A DNA stretch of 12,912 nucleotides from Pseudomonadota bacterium (GTDB taxonomy: Bacteria > Pseudomonadota > Gammaproteobacteria > Burkholderiales > Burkholderiaceae): NCBI GenBank assembly GCA_021783435.1, contig JAJXUC010000115.1, positions 1 through 12,912 of the forward strand. The letters are read 5' to 3'. The position numbers were made by a program, and so were the translations under genes. The notes beneath the pieces were generated by a model. It was given only the letters and a program-made list of their open reading frames with translations. It was not told where the DNA came from and did not search any database. Shown in pieces: positions 1-7,446 of the stretch; the first letter of the stretch is position 1, and each line of letters starts with the position of its first letter.

Positions 1-1331
1 TCGTACACCAGCTGTACCTGCCGCCCCATGTAGGCCATGTTTTTTTGTACGCCGCGCTTGGCATTGCACAACGTCATGACCGGGCCGACGTAATCCTGCG
101 GCATGAACAGCTTGACCTCGACGATCGGCTCGCGAATGTGCTCGATACGCCCGACTTCCGGCATCTTCGACGGGTTGTCCACGGTCATCAGCGTGCCGTC
201 GCGCAGCAGCACTTCATACACCACCGATGGCGCGGTGGTGATGAGATCCATGTCGTACTCGCGCTCCAGGCGCTCCTGCACGATGTCCATGTGCAGCAGG
301 CCGAGAAAACCGCAGCGAAAACCGAATCCCAGTGCCGAAGACACCTCGGGTTCGAAGCGCAGCGCGGCGTCGTTGAGCTGCAGCTTCTCCAGCGCGTCCC
401 GCAGCGCATCGTAAGCGTTCGATTCCACCGGATACAGGCCCGCGAAAACCTGGGGCTGGACCTCCTTGAAGCCGGGCAGCGGCGCGGCCGCGGGGCGCTG
501 GGCCAGGGTGACGGTGTCGCCGACGCGCGCACCCTTGAGTTCCTTGATCGCGGCGATGATGAAGCCCACTTCTCCTGCCGCCAACTGCTGGCGGGCAAGC
601 GACTTGGGCGTGAACACGCCAAGCTGCTCACACTGGTACTGGGCGCCCGTGGCCATGAGCAGGATCTTGTCCCGCAGCTTGAGGGTGCCGTCGACCACCC
701 GCACCAGCATCACCACCCCGACGTAGCTGTCGTACCAGGAGTCGATGACCAAGGCCTTGAGCGGAGCATCCGGGTCGCCCTTGGGCGCTGGGATGCGCGC
801 GATCACGGCCTCCAGGATATCGTCGATGCCCATGCCGGTCTTGGCGCTGGCGAGCAGCGCCTCGGACGCGTCGATGCCGATGACGTCCTCGATTTCCTTG
901 CGCGCGCCCTCCGGGTCGGCCTGCGGCAGGTCCATCTTGTTGAGCACAGGCACCACTTCCACGCCGAGATCGAGAGCGGTGTAGCAGTTGGCGACGGTCT
1001 GCGCCTCCACGCCCTGGCTGGCGTCGACCACCAGCAGCGCACCCTCGCAAGCCGAAAGCGACCGGCTGACCTCATAGCTGAAATCCACATGGCCGGGCGT
1101 ATCGATCAGGTTGAGCAAATAGGTCTGCCCGTCCCTGGCCTTGTAAGTAAGCGCGGCGGTCTGCGCCTTGATGGTGATACCCCGTTCGCGTTCCAGGTCC
1201 ATGGAATCCAGAACCTGGCTGTCCATCTCGCGCTCGGAGAGGCCCCCGCAACGCTGGATGAGGCGGTCGGCAAGCGTCGACTTGCCGTGATCAATGTGGG
1301 CAATGATGGAGAAATTGCGGATTTGTTGCAT
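1..1331 (-). CDS. lepA: Elongation factor 4 (LepA), C-terminus cut off by the window edge
   Basis: Ribosome-associated translational GTPase that back-translocates stalled or mispositioned elongation complexes; it acts in the cytoplasm and at the membrane. The 443 complete codons visible start [20 protein letters not shown], which holds the G1 loop with Lys17-Ser18. The other GTPase motifs follow in order: RGITI, DTPGH, NKMD and a SAK motif. The last residues seen, around [19 protein letters not shown], match the region before the C-terminal domain, so about a quarter of the roughly 600-residue protein lies outside the window. ATG 1331 is chosen because the family begins right at this motif. 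The frame stays open upstream but has no good start, and the ribosome site is weak. There is no internal stop or frameshift. It lies 348 bases downstream of mucD, behind a terminator. In related genomes lepB and rnc usually follow. Confidence 0.97.
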   Translation of the reverse strand, partial: MQQIRNFSIIAHIDHGKSTLADRLIQRCGGLSEREMDSQVLDSMDLERERGITIKAQTAALTYKARDGQTYLLNLIDTPGHVDFSYEVSRSLSACEGALLVVDASQGVEAQTVANCYTALDLGVEVVPVLNKMDLPQADPEGARKEIEDVIGIDASEALLASAKTGMGIDDILEAVIARIPAPKGDPDAPLKALVIDSWYDSYVGVVMLVRVVDGTLKLRDKILLMATGAQYQCEQLGVFTPKSLARQQLAAGEVGFIIAAIKELKGARVGDTVTLAQRPAAAPLPGFKEVQPQVFAGLYPVESNAYDALRDALEKLQLNDAALRFEPEVSSALGFGFRCGFLGLLHMDIVQERLEREYDMDLITTAPSVVYEVLLRDGTLMTVDNPSKMPEVGRIEHIREPIVEVKLFMPQDYVGPVMTLCNAKRGVQKNMAYMGRQVQLVY

Positions 1332-1449
1332 GCGCTCGTGTTCGACTCGCTGGCGCGCTTCGGCTCGGAAAGGATCGCTCAAACCGCGCTCCCGGCTGTT
1401 GCTGGCAACGCGGCTGTGGCCTTGTGTGGGATCGCTGAATGGGCAGGCC

Positions 1450-1482
1450 AAAAAAAAGGCGCGGCAAATCGAGTCGCGCCTT
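1450..1482 (-). terminator. Rho-independent terminator between mucD and lepA
   Basis: On the minus strand an 8-base-pair stem (AAGGCGCG at 1482-1475 pairing with CGCGCCTT at 1463-1456) encloses an 11-base loop and runs into eight T residues (1457-1450). This is the clearest intrinsic terminator in the window. It points toward lepA and ends about 118 bases before the lepA start. It could end transcripts coming from mucD or from the short ORF at 1517-1591, or act as a conditional attenuator for lepA. Confidence 0.8.
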
Positions 1483-1512
1483 CCAACAAAACGTTTGGCA
1501 ACTGCTTGTTGG
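1483..1512 (-). other. Small inverted repeat directly upstream of the terminator
   Basis: CCAACAA (1483-1489) and TTGTTGG (1506-1512) are perfect inverted repeats separated by 16 bases, which include the palindrome AAACGTTT (1489-1496). The hairpin abuts the terminator stem at 1482. It follows the stop of the small ORF by only a few bases, which puts it in the right place for a leader RNA structure. The stem is AU-rich and weak alone. Confidence 0.4.
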
Positions 1513-1516
1513 GCCT

Positions 1517-1591
1517 CTATTTTAAGTCAGCACTCCGGCCGCGCCAGTTCGATCCCCAGTACATCCACATAAAATGCGAATAAAATTTCAT
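1517..1591 (-). CDS. Possible 24-residue aromatic-rich peptide (leader peptide or small protein)
   Basis: This short ORF runs from ATG 1591 to TAG 1517 and is not a recognised family. Seven of its 24 residues are aromatic: Trp9, Trp12 and Trp16, Tyr4 and Tyr11, Phe3 and Phe7. The core reads [21 protein letters not shown] box lies 27 bases upstream of the ATG, and a hairpin plus an intrinsic terminator follow the stop. No Shine-Dalgarno sequence precedes the ATG; internal ATGs at codons 8 and 10 are alternatives, also without one. The clustered Trp codons ahead of a terminator resemble an attenuation leader peptide, but tryptophan control of lepA is not an established theme. It could equally be a spurious ORF in a small RNA. 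Coding status is uncertain. Confidence 0.3.
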   Translation of the reverse strand: MKFYSHFMWMYWGSNWRGRSADLK

Positions 1592-1617
1592 AAATTTTCG
1601 TATTAATAACACAAAAT

Positions 1618-1623
1618 ATTATA
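1618..1623 (-). promoter_or_regulatory. Candidate -10 box (TATAAT) in AT-rich spacer
   Basis: A perfect TATAAT on the minus strand sits in a 90-base stretch (1571-1660) with only 17 G or C. Transcription would start near 1611, about 20 bases before the small ORF, and would run about 160 bases to the terminator. No recognisable -35 hexamer is present at 16-18 base spacing (CAAGCC at 17), so the match rests on the -10 box and the AT-rich flank. Confidence 0.4.
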
Positions 1624-1679
1624 AATTATGCATAAAAAACGGCTTGATTCATAAAAAATCACCGCCGCTCGGGTTTACG

Positions 1680-3155
1680 TCACTTCCCCATGGCATGCGG
1701 CCTGATCAAGATGAACTGCGCCGCGTTTCCACGATGCACCAGCAGGGCTACGGGCTTGCCGGGCGGCAAACCCGCTGCGAGTTCCTTGAACTGCTTCGCA
1801 CTCAGGATTTCGGTGTTGTTGAGGGTTGTGACCACGTCTCCGACCTGCAAGCCATCTCGGCTGGCGAACGGCTCCAGGGCTTCGACGAGGACGCCTGATT
1901 TCACGCCCAACTCCTTTTTCTGCGCATCGCTCAAGTCCACCACGGCCACGCCGATGGGACTTGTCTCGGCACCCGACTTGGGCGGCGCGGCAGGCTTCTC
2001 GGCAACGGTCTTTTGCTCCTTGGCCCATTCGCTCACGGTCACTTGAAGGGTGCGCTCCGAGCCGCGACGAAACACCTGCATCGCGACGCGTGTGCCGGGT
2101 TTTACATTGCCCACGATGCGGGGCAGATCGGTCGCGCGCTCGATGGTCTTGCCGTCGAACTTGGTGATGATGTCGCCCGCCTGCACACCTGCCTTGTCGG
2201 CGGCCCCACCCGTCTCCACGCTACGCACGAGCGCACCGACGGGTTTGCCCAGCCCGATGGATTCGGCCAACTCGCGGCTGACCCCGTCGATGGCGACGCC
2301 GATTTTGCCGCGGATCACATAGCCCGTCGCCTTGAGCTGGTCGGCAACGCGAATGGCTTCGTCGATGGGAATGGCGAAGGAAATCCCCATGAACCCGCCT
2401 GTGCGGCTGTAGATCTGCGAGTTGATGCCGATGACCTGGCCCTGCATATTGATCAGCGGCCCTCCAGAGTTGCCAGGATTCACCGCCACGTCGGTTTGGA
2501 TGAACGGTGTGTAGTCGCCGGTATCACGCCCCTTGGCGCTGATGATGCCCGCCGTCACGGTGTTCTCCAAGCCAAAGGGCGAGCCAATGGCAACCACCCA
2601 CTCGCCAACCTTGATTTTTTTGGAATCCCCGAGCGTCACGGCCGGAAGGTTCTTGGCCTCGATCTTGACCACGGCCACGTCGGTACGCTTGTCCGCGCCG
2701 ATCAGCTTGGCTTTGAATTCCCGCTTATCGGTCAACGTAACCATGATCTGGTCAGCACCATCCACCACATGCGCATTGGTCAGCACATAACCGTCCGGGC
2801 TCAGGATGAATCCAGACGCCACGCCGGTCGGCTTTTCCTCGTCCTCGCCCTTAGGCGCCGAGCCGCTTCCTGGAGGAGCCGTGGGCGGCACCGGAATGCC
2901 GAAGAAGCGGCGCAGGAATTCCCGGGTCTGCTCATCCATCTGCGGCCCCTGGTCAACCGCCACCTTTCTGTAGGTGCGGATATTGACCACTGAAGGCCCC
3001 ACCTTTTCCACCAGGCCGGTGAAGTCGGGCAGGCCGCAGGACCCGGGACAGCTCGCTGGAGCAGCCGGCGCGGCCAGCGCCGGAACATAGGTCGAGGTCA
3101 GCAGGCCGAGACACAGGACTAACGCGGTGAAACGTGGGTTCACGAAAGGCTCCAT
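1680..3155 (-). CDS. mucD: Periplasmic HtrA/DegP-family serine protease MucD
   Basis: Envelope quality-control protease that degrades misfolded periplasmic proteins and limits sigma-E (AlgU-type) activation. From ATG 3155 the product has 491 residues. A signal peptide comes first: NPR, then a hydrophobic core around residues 9-24, then an ALAAPA cleavage region. The trypsin-like domain follows, with His129 (TNAHVV), Asp159 (RTDVAVVKI) and Ser230 (NPGNSGGPL) as the catalytic triad. The first PDZ domain spans about 285-375 and the second about 400-485, the usual HtrA layout and length. In-frame starts ATG 3197 and TTG 3203 would add 14 or 16 residues before the signal peptide; neither has a ribosome site, so 3155 is preferred. 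It is the last gene of the rpoE-rseA-rseB-mucD cluster, 81 bases after rseB. All catalytic residues are intact. Confidence 0.95.
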   Translation of the reverse strand: MEPFVNPRFTALVLCLGLLTSTYVPALAAPAAPASCPGSCGLPDFTGLVEKVGPSVVNIRTYRKVAVDQGPQMDEQTREFLRRFFGIPVPPTAPPGSGSAPKGEDEEKPTGVASGFILSPDGYVLTNAHVVDGADQIMVTLTDKREFKAKLIGADKRTDVAVVKIEAKNLPAVTLGDSKKIKVGEWVVAIGSPFGLENTVTAGIISAKGRDTGDYTPFIQTDVAVNPGNSGGPLINMQGQVIGINSQIYSRTGGFMGISFAIPIDEAIRVADQLKATGYVIRGKIGVAIDGVSRELAESIGLGKPVGALVRSVETGGAADKAGVQAGDIITKFDGKTIERATDLPRIVGNVKPGTRVAMQVFRRGSERTLQVTVSEWAKEQKTVAEKPAAPPKSGAETSPIGVAVVDLSDAQKKELGVKSGVLVEALEPFASRDGLQVGDVVTTLNNTEILSAKQFKELAAGLPPGKPVALLVHRGNAAQFILIRPHAMGK

Positions 3156-3236
3156 CACAATAGGCAGATCGAAAGGGTTGCGCGCAGCATAGGCCATGCG
3201 CAACGGAATGCAACGTATTGTGAATGAAGCTGAGGC

Positions 3237-4361
3237 TCAATGGAGCCTGGTCAGCGAATCGGCAAAGAGCTGAAGGGTCTTGTCGGGCACTGCGCCCACC
3301 ACGATGACCGACCAGTTCCCCTTGCGATCCAGCAAGGCATTGGTGTCGCCCATGTGCAGGCTTGCCCCCTGATGTTGTGAATCGGTCGTTGGCCCCGCAA
3401 ACAGCGAAACCGATGCGAGCCCATCGCTGAACAGCCATTGCGTCACCTCAACCGGCTTGCCGCGCAGAACCAACTGGCGCTGGTAGGTGCCCACGGACTC
3501 GAAGCCGGGAACGGGTTTGACCAAGGTCCAGCCCTGCGCCTGCGCGGTGGTGGGACTGGCGCGCATGTGTTCGACTTGATAGCCCTCGGTGCCTCGCAAT
3601 GCCTGCGTCACCAGGTTGGGCCTCGGCTTGGGGTTCAGGTTCAGTTGCGTGAAAGCAACCTGGTCGAGTACCTTGCCCTGAGCGCCCAGAGTCTGCGCCT
3701 TGACCAGCAAGCCGGAGCCTTGCTCGGTCCAGAGCCGGTAGCCATAGCGCAAATCATCGTTCGGCTTGATGCGCGTGATGTCACAAACATAGCCGGCACA
3801 ACGTTCATGCCCCTCTCGTTCCATTGTGTAGAAAGCAGAGACGTCCGCGTGGGGCGCCTTGAGCATGCGCGGAAAACTGAAATCGGCGTGTAGATCCTCG
3901 ACCACGATCAGACGCGCATCAGGCAGGATGGTGCGTGTCTGATCGTTGTGGCAGACCATGATCCGGCGCTCCCCATCCAGGGTCTCGACGCGCTCGAGCA
4001 TGCTGCCCCGCTCCACATAGTGGTCGATGGTCGAGGTGACGATACGCCCCCCGGACTGCACGATGAAGGTACCGCTGTAGCTGCGTTCTTTCGCTGCCCG
4101 GCCGATGCGCCGCAACCAGGTCTGCAAATCCGTGCCGGTCGGTCCAGGCACTCTGACGGCGGCCTGACTGCCGCGAACCGAGGGTCCGGAAGCCTCCGCT
4201 CGTGACGCGGAGGCTGGGGAAGCCGTGGCCACCGCATCCCCAGCCCAACTTGGGCTCGGGAGCAGGCATAGCAGGCTGAACAAGGCCGCGAGATGGATGC
4301 GGGTGCGCAAGGTGCGTGTCCGTCGATTAACGCGAAGCGGCCACGCGGAGATCAGCTTCAT
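3237..4361 (-). CDS. rseB: Sigma-E regulatory protein RseB/MucB (periplasmic)
   Basis: Periplasmic partner that binds the C-terminal part of RseA, protects it from regulated proteolysis, and responds to mislocalised lipopolysaccharide or lipoprotein. The 374-residue product has a basic N-terminus, a hydrophobic core (IHLAALFSLLCLLPSPSWA, 22-40) and a predicted cleavage after Ala40. The N-terminal lipid-sensing domain follows (about 75-230, with YSGTFIVQSGG and the three cysteines Cys137, Cys188 and Cys193). The C-terminal domain (about 250-370) contains GWTLVKPVPGFE and the VTQWLFSDGLASVSLF stretch typical of MucB. ATG 4361 overlaps the end of rseA by 35 bases. ATG 4391 would add 10 residues. 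TTG 4310, 16 bases after the rseA stop, would give a shorter and cleaner signal peptide. No start has a strong ribosome site, so translational coupling to rseA is likely. Confidence 0.92.
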   Translation of the reverse strand: MKLISAWPLRVNRRTRTLRTRIHLAALFSLLCLLPSPSWAGDAVATASPASASRAEASGPSVRGSQAAVRVPGPTGTDLQTWLRRIGRAAKERSYSGTFIVQSGGRIVTSTIDHYVERGSMLERVETLDGERRIMVCHNDQTRTILPDARLIVVEDLHADFSFPRMLKAPHADVSAFYTMEREGHERCAGYVCDITRIKPNDDLRYGYRLWTEQGSGLLVKAQTLGAQGKVLDQVAFTQLNLNPKPRPNLVTQALRGTEGYQVEHMRASPTTAQAQGWTLVKPVPGFESVGTYQRQLVLRGKPVEVTQWLFSDGLASVSLFAGPTTDSQHQGASLHMGDTNALLDRKGNWSVIVVGAVPDKTLQLFADSLTRLH

Positions 4362-4989
4362 GAATGTCGGCAGGTGTATACGGCAGCACACTGCCTGCCA
4401 ATTGCTGATGCGCCATCAAGTATTGGCTCCAAGCACCGACCGCCTGACCGCCAGCACTCGCAGCGGCCGGCATTTGCGCCGACGCCACGGGAGACATCAG
4501 GTTCTGCGCCACGCGCTGCGGCACCGCAGGGCTCGTCAAGACGCCTTGCGGCAGCTGCGCTGAAAAGGATGCCGTGTTGTCCAGCGCATGCCGCGATGGC
4601 AGGGTTGAAAAGCTCACGAGAGCGATGGCGGCGACGCTTGCCGCCGCCAAGCTTGCCACACTCCAGCGCGACCGCGGCGCCTTGGCAGCTTGCTCGGCCT
4701 GTATCGCGACTGGAGCCAGTTGCACGGCTTCAAGCCCAAGCCGCTCGGAAAAGCGCTGCAAGAACTGACTCTCTCCCGGCAACGGCGTCAGCTCGGAGGA
4801 CCTCAACAAATCGCCGATCTGATGGTACTGAAGCCAGATTTCGCGGGCCGATGCATTGTTTGATAGCTCATGCAGCGCGGCATCGAAAGCAGCGGAACTC
4901 GGTGCCAGACCGCTGGCCTCGGGCTCATCATCCATCAGCGCGGAAATTCGCGCTGGCATCGTGAGCTCATTCATGTCCGATTGCTCCAT
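4327..4989 (-). CDS. rseA: Anti-sigma-E factor RseA/MucA (inner-membrane protein)
   Basis: Single-pass inner-membrane protein that holds RpoE inactive in the cytoplasm and is destroyed by regulated intramembrane proteolysis under envelope stress. The product has 220 residues, near the 216 of the E. coli protein. The cytoplasmic anti-sigma domain covers about 10-90 (ISALMDDEPEASG, REIWLQYHQIGDLLRSSE). One membrane segment lies at about 109-130 (WSVASLAAASVAAIALVSF) after a basic KAPRSR. A low-complexity Ala/Gln/Pro-rich periplasmic tail ends the protein. ATG 4989 is chosen because GGAGAG sits 5 bases upstream; a GTG directly before it is too close to that site. It starts 27 bases after the rpoE stop and overlaps rseB. 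DegS and RseP are not in this window. Confidence 0.93.
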   Translation of the reverse strand: MEQSDMNELTMPARISALMDDEPEASGLAPSSAAFDAALHELSNNASAREIWLQYHQIGDLLRSSELTPLPGESQFLQRFSERLGLEAVQLAPVAIQAEQAAKAPRSRWSVASLAAASVAAIALVSFSTLPSRHALDNTASFSAQLPQGVLTSPAVPQRVAQNLMSPVASAQMPAAASAGGQAVGAWSQYLMAHQQLAGSVLPYTPADIHEADLRVAASR

Positions 4990-4994
4990 CACAT

Positions 4995-5000
4995 CTCTCC
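4995..5000 (-). promoter_or_regulatory. Shine-Dalgarno site of rseA
   Basis: GGAGAG on the minus strand ends 5 bases before ATG 4989, which sets that codon as the start in preference to GTG 4992. It is one of the few strong ribosome sites in the stress cluster, in contrast to rpoE and rseB. Confidence 0.7.
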
Positions 5001-5016
5001 AACAGTGGCAACTGTT

Positions 5017-5628
5017 TCACCAGCGCTCGCCTAACTTGGTGCCCAACAGGGGTCGCAATTGCCGGGCTATCGCCTCGCGCGCCCGAAAAATGCGTGAACG
5101 CACCGTTCCAACAGGACAATTCATCGCCTGGGCGATGTCCTCATAGCTCATCCCCTCGATCTCGCGCAAAGCGATCGCGGTGCGCAAGTCCTCAGGTAAA
5201 GCCTCCATCGCGGCATTCACGGTTCTTGCAATTTCCCGGCTGGCCAAAACAGCCTCGGGGGTTTCCATGTCCGTTAGTTGCTCACCTGAAACAAAAGTTT
5301 CCCCATCCTCGGAAATGGTCGACGATTCGCGAATGACGGGATCGCGTGCGCTGTCGGCGAGCGATTTTTTGGCGGTATTCACGGCAATGCGGTAGAGCCA
5401 GGTGTAGAACTGGCTATCGCCGCGGAATTGGCCGATGGCGCGATAGGCGCGCAGGAAGGTCTCCTGCGCGACGTCTTCGGCAAGGGCCGCATCTCGAACG
5501 AAGCGGGAAATCAGCCTGAAGATACGGCGCTGATACTTCGCGACCAGCAACTCGAAAGCCTTCTGGTCCCCGGACTGAACCCTTTGGACCAGCAGCTGAT
5601 CGGACGTCGGCTCCACGTGGGCTGTCAC
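5017..5628 (-). CDS. rpoE: ECF RNA polymerase sigma factor RpoE (sigma-E/AlgU type)
   Basis: Directs RNA polymerase to envelope-stress promoters and is held inactive by RseA. The product has 203 residues. Region 2 covers about 20-92 (GDQKAFELLVAKYQRRIFRL, EDVAQETFLRAYRAIGQFRG, FYTWLYRIAVNTAK) and region 4 about 133-190, with the helix-turn-helix GMSYEDIAQAMNCPVGTVRSR at 159-179. The acidic linker around 105-125 is typical of the RpoE/AlgU group. The chosen start is GTG 5628, whose GTGA overlaps the stop of the upstream gene by four bases. GTG 5616 would remove four residues. The reading frame is open much further upstream, but that part is antisense-like and unrelated to the family. GGAGAG lies about 20 bases before the start, too far to be ideal, so expression probably depends on translation of the preceding gene. 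Confidence 0.95.
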   Translation of the reverse strand: MTAHVEPTSDQLLVQRVQSGDQKAFELLVAKYQRRIFRLISRFVRDAALAEDVAQETFLRAYRAIGQFRGDSQFYTWLYRIAVNTAKKSLADSARDPVIRESSTISEDGETFVSGEQLTDMETPEAVLASREIARTVNAAMEALPEDLRTAIALREIEGMSYEDIAQAMNCPVGTVRSRIFRAREAIARQLRPLLGTKLGERW

Positions 5629-6038
5629 AGCGCCAGGCGGGTCCGTAGCTCTCTCCAGGCGGTCGGGGAAATATCGGAAGAGACCGGGAGCACGAGTCGG
5701 CCTTTGGTGCTCAGCGCAAGCACCACGAGCTGCCCAGGGAGGTTTAAGCCACGGACCTCGACAAGGTCCTGCTGTTGCTGACCCTGCAAAACCTTCCAGC
5801 CCGCTGCACCGTGGATGAGCGTGAAAGCGCGAATTCTCCAATAGGGGTACTGGGCGGCCAACACCAGCAAAAAGACCGCCAAGGACAAACCGCCCATCAC
5901 GGCGGCCTCGTCCTGCCCTCGCCATTGCCACACGTTCCAGACGGCGGCGAGCGCAACTGCCATATCGAAACCCGCCAGCAGCGCATGCCAGCGTGCGAAA
6001 CGGTCGACATGCAGTTGGAATTGCGCAATCGCCTTCAT
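5625..6038 (-). CDS. Small YgfX/CptA-like inner-membrane protein
   Basis: A 137-residue protein with two membrane segments near the N-terminus (about 18-38, WHALLAGFDMAVALAAVWNVW, and about 46-66, VMGGLSLAVFLLVLAAQYPYW). A cytoplasmic beta-rich tail follows and ends in SDISPTAWRELRTRL. Two early helices, a VVLALSTKGRLVLPVS-type strand pair and an AWRELR end are how E. coli YgfX (CptA) is built. YgfX was described as the membrane toxin partner of SdhE (CptB). No SdhE-like gene is present here. The assignment rests on layout and C-terminal resemblance, not on a computed alignment. ATG 6038 lies 19 bases after the fabF stop; ATG 6086 would overlap fabF and adds a stretch unlike a membrane-protein start. 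It overlaps rpoE by four bases. If not YgfX, it is a conserved hypothetical of the rpoE locus. Confidence 0.75.
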   Translation of the reverse strand: MKAIAQFQLHVDRFARWHALLAGFDMAVALAAVWNVWQWRGQDEAAVMGGLSLAVFLLVLAAQYPYWRIRAFTLIHGAAGWKVLQGQQQQDLVEVRGLNLPGQLVVLALSTKGRLVLPVSSDISPTAWRELRTRLAL

Positions 6039-6057
6039 GACACGAATGTGGTGAGCT

Positions 6058-7293
6058 TCAGACGCGGCGAAATACCAGCGAACCATTGGTGCCGCCGAAT
6101 CCGAAATTATTCTTCAATGCATATTCAATGGGAAGATCGCGCGCAGTGTTGGCACAATAGTCCAGATCGCATTCCGGATCGGGTGTCTGCAGGTTGATGG
6201 TCGGAGGAGAGATCTGGTGATGAAGGGCAAGCACGGTAAAGACCGACTCCAGCCCACCGGCCCCACCCAGCAAGTGGCCAGTCATGGACTTGGTCGAGTT
6301 GACCACAAGCTTGCGCGCATGGTCGCCGAATGCTGCCTTGATGGCGTCGGTCTCGTTCTTGTCGCCCAACGGCGTCGATGTGCCATGGGCGTTGAGGTAC
6401 TGCACCTGGTCGGACGCGATCCCGGCATTGCGCAACGCAGCCAACATGCACAGACGCGGCCCATCGACATTGGGCGCCGTGATATGGTGGGCATCGCCGC
6501 TCATGCCGAAACCCACGAGTTCGGCGTAGATCTTGGCACCGCGCTTGACTGCATGGTCCCAGGCCTCGAGCATCATGATCCCGGCACCCTCGCCCAGCAC
6601 GAAGCCATCGCGGTCCTTGTCCCAGGGGCGACTTGCGCAAGCCGGGTCATCGTTGCGGGTGGACAGGGCGCGCGCGGAAGCGAAGCCGCCAACACCCAAC
6701 GGGCAGACCGTCGCCTCGGCACCGCCCGCGACCATGGCATCTGCATCTCCGCCCTCGATTAAGCGTGCGGCAAGGCCGATGGCGTGCAAACCCGTGGTAC
6801 ATGCCGTGACGACGGAAAGGTTCGGTCCCTTGAAGCCATACTTGATGGACAAGTGGCCTGAAATCATGTTGATGATCGACGCAGGCACGAAAAACGGCGA
6901 AATGCGTCGCGCCCCACGGTCCATGAAATCCTGGTAGGTCCCCTCGATCATCGGCAAGCCGCCGATACCCGAGCCCACCATGACACCGACGCGTTCGGGG
7001 TCCATACCAGCCTCAGCCAGGCCGCTGTCGCGCACCGCTTGAATCGAAGCAGCCATGCCGTAATGGATGAATGTATCCATATGGCGAGCTTCCTTGATCG
7101 GTATGTAGTCACCGACGTCAAAGTCGCGCACCTCCCCGGCGATCTGGGCAGCAAAGGTCGATGCATCGAACTTGGTGATGCGCCCGATGCCTGATTTACC
7201 GGCGACCAAGTTGCTCCAGGCCTCCTCGACCGCGTTGCCAACAGGCGAGATGGCACCCAGACCGGTGATGGCGATTCGACGGCGAAGACTCAT
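6058..7293 (-). CDS. fabF: Beta-ketoacyl-ACP synthase II (FabF)
   Basis: Condenses malonyl-ACP with acyl-ACP to lengthen fatty acids by two carbons in the cytosolic type II pathway. The 411-residue product matches the family length (413 in E. coli). The Cys-His-His active site is complete: Cys165 in VVTACTTGLHAIG, His303 in NAHGTSTPLGD and His340 in NSTKSMTGHLLGGAG, with Lys335 nearby. The C-terminal FGFGGTN loop is at 397-403. ATG 7293 is used because the family starts with a short tail before RIAITGLGAISPVG; ATG 7338 would add 15 residues without a better ribosome site. The 143-base gap to acpP is the largest inside the fab block and carries a 10-base palindrome (CCTGGCCAGG, 7352-7361). The gene ends 19 bases before the YgfX-like gene. 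Confidence 0.97.
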   Translation of the reverse strand: MSLRRRIAITGLGAISPVGNAVEEAWSNLVAGKSGIGRITKFDASTFAAQIAGEVRDFDVGDYIPIKEARHMDTFIHYGMAASIQAVRDSGLAEAGMDPERVGVMVGSGIGGLPMIEGTYQDFMDRGARRISPFFVPASIINMISGHLSIKYGFKGPNLSVVTACTTGLHAIGLAARLIEGGDADAMVAGGAEATVCPLGVGGFASARALSTRNDDPACASRPWDKDRDGFVLGEGAGIMMLEAWDHAVKRGAKIYAELVGFGMSGDAHHITAPNVDGPRLCMLAALRNAGIASDQVQYLNAHGTSTPLGDKNETDAIKAAFGDHARKLVVNSTKSMTGHLLGGAGGLESVFTVLALHHQISPPTINLQTPDPECDLDYCANTARDLPIEYALKNNFGFGGTNGSLVFRRV

Positions 7294-7418
7294 AGGAAAC
7301 GGGGACGTAAGGCCGAGGGGAACATGCTGAAACTGCATCGGTATGCCGCTGCCTGGCCAGGGCTCAGACGGCGACGCAACAACCTGATGGACGTATGGCT
7401 CGCAGACTTTCGACGTTG

Positions 7419-7446
7419 CAAAGCCAGGACAAAGGCTCAGGCTTTG
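7419..7446 (-). other. Hairpin around the acpP stop codon
   Basis: CAAAGCC (7419-7425) and GGCTTTG (7440-7446) form a perfect 7-base inverted repeat with a 14-base loop that contains the acpP stop codon (7437-7439). No U-run follows on the minus strand, so it is not an intrinsic terminator. An RNA processing or stability role between acpP and fabF is possible. Confidence 0.3.

Noticed and set aside
40..46. Run of seven T (seven A in lepA) as a phase-variable or slippage site
   Set aside because: The frame is intact and conserved across it, and a tract of seven is unremarkable without length variation data.
45..1583. 512-codon open frame on the plus strand opposite lepA
   Set aside because: It mirrors the complete conserved lepA frame and resembles no protein; long antisense open frames are common in GC-rich coding DNA.
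1640..1680. Possible terminator right after mucD (GC bases followed by six T)
   Set aside because: The only stem available is about three base pairs, too weak to call.
2013..2993. 326-codon plus-strand open frame opposite mucD
   Set aside because: Lies wholly inside mucD, which has its full catalytic triad and PDZ domains; no independent protein signature.
3156..3203. N-terminal extension of mucD from TTG 3203 or ATG 3197
   Set aside because: Would place 14-16 extra residues before a clear signal peptide, with no ribosome site at either codon.
7352..7361. CCTGGCCAGG palindrome between acpP and fabF as an operator
   Set aside because: A 10-base GC palindrome is expected by chance at this base composition, and no promoter boxes flank it.
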